Positions 56,569-64,000 of a DNA stretch of 64,000 nt are shown one piece after another (the stretch's first letter is position 1; each line of letters opens with the position of its first letter). A program made the position numbers and the translations under genes. The notes beneath the pieces were generated by a model that was not told the DNA's origin, did no database searches, and saw only the letters and a program-made list of their open reading frames with translations. Origin of the DNA: Hymenopellis radicata (lineage: Eukaryota > Basidiomycota > Agaricomycetes > Agaricales > Physalacriaceae). The stretch lies in assembly GCA_015501595.1 (NCBI GenBank), contig JADNRX010000071.1, positions 120,996-184,995 of the forward strand, written 5' to 3'.

Positions 56569-59221
56569 CTAAGTCATGAAAACGTATCTGTAGTCGCTAT
56601 CCGGAATCTCCCCAGGCGTCTCATCCTTTTTGTCCTTCTCCTCGGCTGATAGCTCTTGCAGCTTTTTGGCATTCCGCTTGTTCAACCAAGCAAGACGCGT
56701 GCGAAGAGCAAACGCGGTAAGGAAGCTCACGAACAGGCACCTGATGTAGAAGAGCGTTACAACGGAGAGCAAGGGTCGATGCGGGTTGCTTACGCTGCAG
56801 AAATAGCATGGCCTTTGCGGAAGTTGTCTTCCGAGTCGAAATATATTTGAGGCGAGGCACTGTTGCAGGATTAGTTTGAGTACGCTATCTCGTATGAAGC
56901 ACATACATAGACACTGTGTTGCTGATCGAAACAATAAATGCAGTACCGACGCCACGCTGTAAAAGTGTAAATGCATCATCCAGAATAAGTTGAAGGTCCA
57001 TCACACACCTTGGACGTTGGGGAGAACGCATTAGCGGCCCAGCTCCTGCGTAGCGTTGTCAGTAGCTTTCATGACATTCAAACAAATGAAGACGTACATG
57101 ACGAGCGGGAACAAGCTGAAATTTCCGCCAACCACCAAGAAGAGAGCAAAGTAGGCAGCGCCCACGCTCTTCTGAACAGAAGTAGCGAGGATAACGTATC
57201 CGATGAAGGATATAGCCGTGGACGCCATGACGTGGTACCCTCTCTCCTTCGTGCGATCGCTGTTCCAGGCCTGTAAGAAGACCATGAACCATCCGACGAT
57301 GTATGGAGCCACTGTCATTCCTTGCGCATTGATAGAGGAGAACCCGAGGTCTTTGATGAGCTACAGAGGTCGTTAGATGTCGACACCCCCCTCGCCCACC
57401 CATGACGGACGTACAGTTGGCAAGAAATATGAGACAGTCGCAACGCCGACGTTGACTGGTACCATGGCTCTATCAGTGGAAGAGGAAAAGGAACATGGAT
57501 CGATACTCACAACTCGCATAGACAATCATAAACAGCCATGAGTTGATGTCGGTAATGACAAGCTTGAAGCTTTCCCAACCCGTCGCTCCACCATGCGACG
57601 TCGGCCTGTGGTCGCGATTGAGACGAGCCTGAGCAATAGCACGCTCGCGAGGAGTGAGGAAAGTCGCCGAGAACGGGAACGAGGGAAGGAAGAAGAGAAT
57701 ACAGGAAGCCATGATCAACGTCGGAATTGCTTCGATCTAAAGAGAAGTTACGAAAGGATTCTATCCTGGCAGACGAGGAGCGTACGAGGAAGAGGAACTG
57801 CCATCTAAAAATGATGTTAGCCAAGGGAGAAGACATCATAGTGATCAAAGTTACCCAGTCAACAGCGAGGTTTTAGCTCGAACTAATCCAAAGGCAAGGA
57901 GACCCTAGGCGGTCGGTTAGAATACTACTGTGAGCCACTTGTGTGTCTGACGTACTCCGATGGCTCCCGGGAATGTTCCAGTCATACACAAACTGCGAGA
58001 TTGATGAGCGCAACAACGAAGGGGGTGATAGTAGATGCTGACCTGATGCGCATTGCCAGCTCGTGTCTGTCGACTTTGATTAAAAAATGAAGAGGTGAAG
58101 AAATGTAAAGCACACCTCCTATACCAGAATGACAGGTAGTATATCATCCCAGCGTAATAACCCGCCTCTCCGATTCCCAGAAGAACGCTACAAGCCGCAT
58201 TGAGTCCTATCACCAGCGGACGACGAGTAATGCGTACCGAAGAGCCAAAAGACCGCCGTAACCTTTCGCATACACGAAAGAGAGTGAAGCAATACCCCAC
58301 CACGTCAATGAAAGGAAGAAACTAGAGGATAGTTAGCATTTCTGGCGGCCAAAAACAAGCGGTATAGACGTACAACCGATTCGCGCCGATGTACCGTTGG
58401 AAAACTATGAGAGTATCAATAAGAATCCGACGCAGAATTATGATCATTCCTACCATTAGCTGGCATCTCCAAGAGACCTGGAAAAAACTTAGCACCACGT
58501 CACAAACAATTCAGAAAGCCACCTACAATATCCCACATAGAAAATACTGAGAGCCAACGTCCATTTGTCGTTGTTCGTGATTCCCTACAATCTGTTAGCT
58601 CGCACGGAAATGAGATGAGAAAGATGACTGACGAAGTTCTCATTGAATTCATCAAGGACATGGGCATTTCCACTATCGTTGTCAAGTCAATGTCAGTCTA
58701 TCGAAACAAGCTCATGGGGATGCGCTTACATGTTGGTACGATCTGATGACAGGTTAAACTTAGAGCGGGTTCATATTGAACAACACATGATACGCACCGA
58801 ATTGGTTGACTGAAGTTCGGGGATGTCATCAGTACCATGACCGAGAGGCTCGACGAAGACGTACAAACGTAGCTATCGAGATGGTTAGGCCAGTTCGAAG
58901 ACGGGGGCGCGTATAGCATGAGAGCTTACCTGCAAATAACCAAAGGCAACACACGATTGTCGATTTTTTCTCTTCACTGCATACTGCGACGATTCCTCGT
59001 TAGCAACGCGAAGCCTAGGAAAGAAGGTCAACGCGTACATCTTCCTCTGGAGTAAACTCGACAGTCTCCGCATCGAGATTAACAGCATCCGCATACGTCG
59101 AGTCCAACGGCGAGAAGAAGTATTTCCTCTTCGGTTTGGGTCCCAGCGCAGCCTGATGGGCGGTGCCCTCCCGGTTTGGGCTCTGGTCTTCAGTCAGAAC
59201 AATCTCCTTGTCGTCCATCAC
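56569..59221 (-). CDS. MFS transporter, anion:cation symporter (ACS/allantoate permease) type
   Basis: Start ATG at 59221 (MMDDKEIVLTEDQSPNREG). The cytoplasmic N-terminus ends near KIDNRVLPLVIC, the usual ACS entry to membrane segment 1. Later blocks: LGIGEAGYYAGMIYYLSFWY, FSATFLTPRERAIAQARLNR, ESFKLVITDINSWLFMIVY, VGVATVSYFLPTLI, YIVGWFMVFLQAWNSDRTK, RGYHVMASTAISFIGYVIL, GAAYFALFLVVGG, GVGTAFIVSISNTVS and a Lys/Glu-rich end. The motifs fit carboxylate or vitamin uptake (nicotinate, allantoate or biotin-type permeases); the substrate cannot be told. The first membrane segments between about 58,700 and 58,950 could not be reconstructed. An A-run near 58966-58971 is one base too long for the frame. 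Confidence 0.75.
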
Positions 59222-60586
59222 GGTGGGGGGATGCGAGATAGGACTGAGGCAGCCAGCCGGCTTATATACTCATGCGAACTGAGGGTGACGCGGGGCCAGG
59301 TGACTCGATTCAGAGGTCAGGCGCAGGATCCGTTATCATCCATCTTTTTCGTGAAAAGGTATCATCCGGAAGTGGTAGTCTCGACGAGGTTAGAGCGCAT
59401 CATATACTGATAAACGTAGACGGCGTCAGTTAAGGTTAGCAGATAGCATCCTAGGACGCGAAAAAAGCCCTACCTCGTCTACCAGCACAGAGATCTCGTC
59501 CAATAGGACCCGACTGATTCGCTCGTGGGTATAAAAATAGAACATGGAGAAGTCTGTTGATGCGGGGTGTCGTGAACCCTCCTCTTTCGGACCGAAAACC
59601 GTATGTGTTCCTTCCGCCCCGGGCTCATAATATCCAACATTTGTCTTGGCCAGGTCTTGGCAGCGGACCGCCTGCAACCGCCAACTTCAAATGGCTCGAA
59701 CGCAACTCAAACGTCCGATTTTCCTGCTGTTCGTATTAGCAGTTGTACCGTAATTTGCGTGTCAGATGGCGGGCGAAGTGACGGACAGCCAGATAAACGG
59801 GGATAAAGAGGTCGTACCAAGAACTGTTCGGAACGCCGTCGTTGTAAGGAGGTGGACAGCCGTCGGTTGTTGGAGGGCAAGGTGAATCGTTGTTATTTCT
59901 GATGGCTTTAGGCCAAAGTCAAGCACTGCCACCAGCGCCACACGCCACATGTAGAATTCAACGCCACCTGCGCGTGCTGAATCAAGAGGTCGAGGGGACG
60001 CGAGTCACGACCGTGAAGTGGTCATGTACATAGTGGGTGCTCTTAGTCCCCGGAAGCCTAACCCTACGCGCTTGCACGCGATCGAACGATGAACGATAAT
60101 CTTGACTCTTCAGCTGGATATTCCTCTCAGTCTAGAGCCCGATTATACATACGCTTACAGCGCTTACATTGCTGGCCCTGTTATCTATGGCAACACTCTT
60201 AACAAGCTCAACTTTCCCACCTGCTACCATCTGAGTGCTACTATCTGCACTCTATCTGCCTGGATTGGGATAACGCGAGAGAGTCACAATCTGGACCGAC
60301 CGCCCATGTTCAGAATCACTGCAACGAGATACTGTTCCCATGCTGCAACTTTCGAACGTTCGAGATGATGGAAACAACATCTTCTTCGAATTCAGTGGTA
60401 TCAACGTAACGTTAAAGAACTCCCGAGTAGTACAACTCGGGAACTTGCGACGCCTCAATACACTTGAGGCTTCGGCGAAGATCTTCATTCAGTCTGCCGG
60501 CAAAGGGAGGTCATTCAAAAGTCATGTTACTGCAAACTTGTGATCTGACGGATGTTTCACAGCTTAGATTGGGGGATTGCGATGAA
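59222..60586. other. Intergenic region
   Basis: About 1.3 kb with no recognised gene. Two plus-strand frames (60102-60368, 60340-60543) have some coding-like composition (LQLSNVRDDGNNIFFEFSGI) but no domain or splice structure. Confidence 0.35.
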
Positions 60587-61312
60587 CTAGCACTGAATGA
60601 TACAATTTTGCGTTGGTTTATGATTTACGATGATGCCAGAACACGATAATATACAGGTACATTGAATTTCGAGTGTTGATGATTGCAAGATATGGGCAGC
60701 GATTACAGAACCGTGACGGATATAATCAGACCTGACAATAAGTTCAGTCTCGAGAAGATAGGGAAAGATGAAACGATGGACCTGAGTGACGGGCGTGACG
60801 ATGGTCTTGTGGTCCGGAGGAGATGTCGAGACAGCGGACGAGGTGCGAGCGATGGCGGCGAGGTCAACTGTAAGGAGATTCAGACACAGACACAGGAGCT
60901 GTAGTAGAGTTGTATACCTTCACCCTTGAAGACATTCTTCCTGAACTCTTTGGCGGTCTCGAGCTCTTGGTCAGACATGTAAGAAGCAGACCTCGCCACA
61001 GCCGGTTTGTTCGAGTCGGTAGCTACAAGTACTGCAAGATTAGCTCATGACACGGATGTGGAATGAGATGACAACGAACTGGAGTCGGACGTCTGACTAG
61101 CTGTGTCGGCGTCGACGTCCGTTTCCTCTTTCTGCATGTCCATCGCTTCATCGTCTAGTGCGGCAAACTCGAGGTCGCGTTCGTCGGCGAGGCTGCCCCA
61201 GTTGTGCTGGCCACCGCCGTTCTTGCGCAGCGATTTGTCGAGGCCAGACCTGGACTCTGAGCGGTCCTTGATCATGGCCTTTGGGAATACAGCGCGTGCG
61301 GTGCGAGTCATG
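60587..61312 (-). CDS. HABP4/Stm1-like RNA-binding family protein
   Basis: Start ATG at 61312 (MTRTARAVFPKAMIKDRSES). The core GGGQHNWGSLADERDLEFA is the conserved glycine-Asn-Trp box of the hyaluronan/mRNA-binding (HABP4/PAI-RBP1) family. An acidic Asp/Glu stretch follows. A second exon reads SNKPAVARSASYMSDQELE, TAKEFRKNVFKG; the last exon begins DLAAIARTSSAVSTSP. Introns use GTTCGT and GTATAC donors. Fungal members are small; yeast Stm1 clamps inactive ribosomes. The unshifted last exon runs longer than usual, to 60587-60589, so a frame slip near 60,790 or an earlier stop is possible. Confidence 0.75.
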
Positions 61313-61405
61313 ACTGAGGGGACGGCGGTGGAGGAGAAGGAGTTGAGTGGCAAGCAAAGGTGTTGATGATGGTGGTTCGAATGAAGAAGACGGGGTCCAG
61401 AACCC

Positions 61406-61415
61406 GTATTTATAC
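61406..61415 (-). promoter_or_regulatory. TATA box of the HABP4-like gene
   Basis: GTATAAATAC on the minus strand, about 95 bp upstream of the start codon at 61312. Confidence 0.45.
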
Positions 61416-61625
61416 GCGCCGCGCCACTTTCCAAAGCTGGGGTAAATATGTGGTGCAATGGACATCAATTGCGGCGCGTGACTATCTAGGCCGGTCTCGT
61501 TGCTGGAGACGCAGGTTGTCCCCCGAATCGTGCCGTTATTCTTCCATTCTGGTCCCTTTGTCGTCCGTCCTCCAGATTGACTTTGAGCCCTTTCAGGTCG
61601 TGTTTGGGTCGTGTGCAGTGTCGGA

Positions 61626-62065
61626 TAGGGTGGGGAAATAAGTGGAGGTTTTTTACCAAAACAGTTATTTACATGTAAATTACAGTAAATTACCTGGTAA
61701 ATTACATGGCCGGCCGAGGGTCAGATTTCGGGTGGTAATTTACCTGTCACGTGCACCCGCCCGGGCCGCCACCAACCCATCTTCGGCCATATATCAGTGT
61801 CGGCACAAGCCTGACTAGTTGAGGGAGGTGGCTGTAGTGCCCTAAAGCCAACCAGTGGCCTGGGATGATTCAGAGAGCTGTTTTAACAGCATTTTCTGAA
61901 GAAATTTTGAGAACTTTTGGAAGGAAATCTGCGCCGCAAAAGGTGTCACGTGATCGACACGTGCAAGGTAAATTACCTGGTAAATAAGTAAATTACATGG
62001 CCTCTGGCAGGCCATTGGTAATTTACTGGTAAATAACTGAGCTCGGACTTATTTCCCCCACCCTA
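61626..62065. mobile_element. hAT-like MITE, 440 bp, with 8-bp target duplication
   Basis: Terminal inverted repeats: TAGGGTGGGGAAATAAGT at 61626 and its inverse at 62048-62065, which has one more G in the run. The flanks are exact 8-bp duplications, GTGTCGGA at 61618-61625 and 62066-62073. An 8-bp duplication with TAGGG ends fits the hAT superfamily. The interior has no open frame but at least seven GTAAATTAC/GTAATTTAC motifs near both ends and three CACGTG cores. It lies about 310 bp upstream of the HABP4-like start. Confidence 0.88.
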
Positions 62066-62950
62066 GTGTCGGAGAAAAGACCACAAAGGGTCCATACGAA
62101 TGCGGGGTAACGTGGGAATGTCGGCCCACGTGGTTATCGCCGTCCAAAAGAAAGGAAGAAACAGCGCGCCTGGACTACCATTGCCTCAAGGGTTGGCGGC
62201 GCTCAGGAAGCATCCTGATTCTAAGAACGTAGTCCACCAACGGAGACTGCCAATTCGTGTGCGCCAAGGCTGAGTTTAGGCTGCTGATCGATTGGCGGGT
62301 CTCAATTTGGAAGATGTGACCCATCGGCTTTCATCTTCCCTTGTCGTGGGATGGAAGGTCTTTCACCGTACAACGGGGTCTAGAATTTTTCACAATCAGC
62401 GGGATCGTTGGTTTAATGACAAACATTACGCGTTCATGCATGTTCTCACTAAATAACAGTCCTTAGTCGACCGTTGGGCGCAATGTTCCACGTAAAGAAT
62501 TCCTCCCGGAACGCGTGGTGAAGGCTTGGACTCCTCGAGGACACGGAATAATGGCTAGCGAAGCATATCCTTCCGGCGGCAAATATTGCGCATTGTAAGT
62601 AGCTAGGCCGTTGATGCAAGAGGCCTTTCTTCATATTTTAACAGCTTCTTGAAGCTTTGGAACGCTCTTTGTGATGATGTTGAATGTGTTCGAATGGTCG
62701 AGGCAGGAATACCTCATTGCAGATTACCTGTAACATCAATGTCGAAGCTGCGGAGCATTCCCTACGAGTCATTTTTGCGGTTTTGGTTGCATGCGTTGAC
62801 TTGCAGAATCGAGGTCAAAGACGCTATTTTAAGATCAGGAACGGTTCTAGCCGGCCGTATGTCCGGCTAGCGCTAATTTCTGGAAGATCAGCGTTTCGTC
62901 ATCTTCCTACACAACCTCGACGTACTCGAGCTCGTCGACCCTTCTAGCCC
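62066..62950. other. Intergenic region
   Basis: Holds copy B of the 58-bp repeat (62323-62379). No supported gene was found. Confidence 0.4.
62323..62379 (-). repeat. 58-bp dispersed repeat, copy B (inverted)
   Basis: The reverse complement of 56335-56392, with about four differences including a 1-bp length change. Both copies lie in intergenic DNA. Confidence 0.7.
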
Positions 62951-64000
62951 ATGGCCGACCTTGACAATGGCCTCAAAATGCTCTTGAGAGCATCAGACGA
63001 CGTAAAAGCAACCTTAGAAGTCTTAGTGATACCCACCGCATCTGATACCCAAATCGATACCCCCGTTCATTATCGTCAACCAACCGTTTCCAACTTCAGG
63101 ACAAGAAGGATTGTCGCCGTCATTTCACACAAAGATGAACTTGACCACCATGAGGAAGGAAGGTGAGCACCAAGTTCCCTAAACTGGGCTTGTGAGTCCA
63201 TATGACTATACGTTTGAATGGTACCGACCACACTTCCTTGTCACGAAGTGCTTCTGGAGGAGAAATCTCCAAGCCTCTTTCCCTGCGGCGGTTATTCCTT
63301 TGCCTAGCCCATATGCCGTACCCAAGGCTGGAAATAGGAGACGCGTACCTTCGACTTTACAGCCATCTTTCGCCCAAATATTCGGAACTGATCATTCTCT
63401 AGTGTCTTCGTTCTCAAACAGAAACCCCAAAATCATGCCTATCCCGAGAGTCTCGAAATACAACGCGTCTTTCCTGTCTGCGGAGACTTTTCTATTTCCA
63501 TGGCCCAAATGCGAGTGGGATCCGTAGGAGGCTCACAAGACCGCACGGGTAATTAGCTCCCCATTTCTCTCACGATGTACTAACTCCTCCAGGCCTCAGG
63601 ATAACTGTCAGCCCAAGCCCCAGGACGAACCTCTTTCCTTCTACACGCAGGATGTTCAAGGACTACAAAGTCTCTTGGGTGAATACAGACGGCTCAAGGA
63701 GCTTTCAGGTGCATTACTTTCAAACCCATCATCCCATCACGATTGACGCCACTACTTTTAGAAACTTTCATCCCATCCTCTCCTTCCCAGACATATTCTT
63801 GGCTCGCGCCATATGCACTGAGCATACCCTGCCAATAAGTGTGTCCTTGTCCTTCCTGTTTCTGACTCCGTTCTTAATTGAGCGCAGTAACTTCCGTACC
63901 GCCTGACCTTCGGGTTTTACACCAACCCCTCCACGAGCGCTGTCACCTGCCAGCGCTGGATCACCTGGTGATGATACTCACGACATACTCCTGCTAAGGG
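62951..64000 (+). CDS. Hypothetical protein, weakly supported, continues past the window
   Basis: A first exon from ATG 62951 (MADLDNGLKMLLRASDDVKA) ends at a canonical donor (GTGAGC) after HHEEG. Downstream stretches look coding-like (PYPRLEIGDAYLRLYS, SKYNASFLSAETFLFPWP, DVQGLQSLLGEYRRLKEL), with a clear intron near 63560-63595. The frames of successive pieces do not connect simply and no domain is recognised. It may be a gene with the same homopolymer problems, and it reaches the right edge. Confidence 0.35.

Noticed and set aside
1..64000. tRNA, rRNA, CRISPR or gene-cluster (secondary metabolism) features
   Set aside because: No cloverleaf, rRNA block, spaced repeats or core biosynthetic genes were found on either strand. 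The two MFS transporters have no biosynthetic neighbours.

Overview
The window is nuclear DNA of a mushroom-forming basidiomycete (Agaricomycete-like). The evidence is dense short introns (mostly 45-60 nt, GT-AG, with two likely GC-AG), about one gene per 2 kb on both strands, and families common in such genomes: a 7TM orphan membrane protein, F-box/LRR-like and F-box/WD40 proteins, KNH/Kre9-like GPI proteins, MYND proteins, fungal protoglobin, a trifunctional folate enzyme and pogo/hAT-type transposons. No prokaryotic, organellar, tRNA, rRNA or CRISPR features were found.

Layout. 1-2.5 kb: pogo-type DDE transposase (3' end outside the window) that seems to have landed in the 5' part of a 7TM-like gene (2.6-3.7 kb). 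4.3-6.7 kb: DHA1-type MFS exporter. 7.5-8.8 kb: F-box protein. 9.7-9.9 kb: aldehyde dehydrogenase relic. 10.3-17.5 kb is a housekeeping block: mitochondrial Obg GTPase, FOL1 folate enzyme, divergent SEC11 signal peptidase and a CYSTM protein with duplicated micro-exons. 17.9-24.1 kb: MYND protein, protoglobin, KNH-like cell-wall protein and NAPE-PLD-like metallo-hydrolase. 24.3-30.5 kb is an accessory stretch: hAT-like MITE, TM-anchored surface protein, unknown gene, a decayed duplicate of the surface-protein 3' end and a second MYND protein. 31-38.6 kb: small membrane proteins, F-box/WD40 and a Kelch protein. 38.8-42.2 kb: tandem amidohydrolase. 42.4-44.8 kb: F-box protein and KNH-like GPI protein. 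45.7-49.1 kb: recyclin (F-box plus Sec10-like). 49.9-52.7 kb: PH-like protein. 53-55.6 kb: MoCF-domain protein and a third KNH-like protein. 56.6-59.2 kb: ACS-type MFS transporter. 60.6-61.3 kb: HABP4/Stm1-like protein. 61.6-62.1 kb: clean hAT-like MITE. 62.9 kb to the edge: weakly supported coding sequence.

The most pervasive signal is technical or evolutionary: in at least a dozen genes the conserved protein continues perfectly only if one base is added to a short homopolymer, usually C or G. Almost all are -1 events, which points to consensus homopolymer shortening rather than many independent pseudogenes. Coding spans below are therefore given as whole loci, with break points named.

No operon-like cooperation is visible. 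Links between genes are divergent promoters (FOL1/SEC11, Kelch/amidohydrolase), paralogue pairs (two MYND proteins, two near-identical-architecture KNH proteins) and transposon-related rearrangement. I did not find a convincing new multi-gene system. The best biological leads are the protoglobin with a double CPVSG tail, the hAT-like MITE pair with a shared internal motif array, the micro-exon duplication, and the tandem amidohydrolase whose second domain lost its metal ligands.
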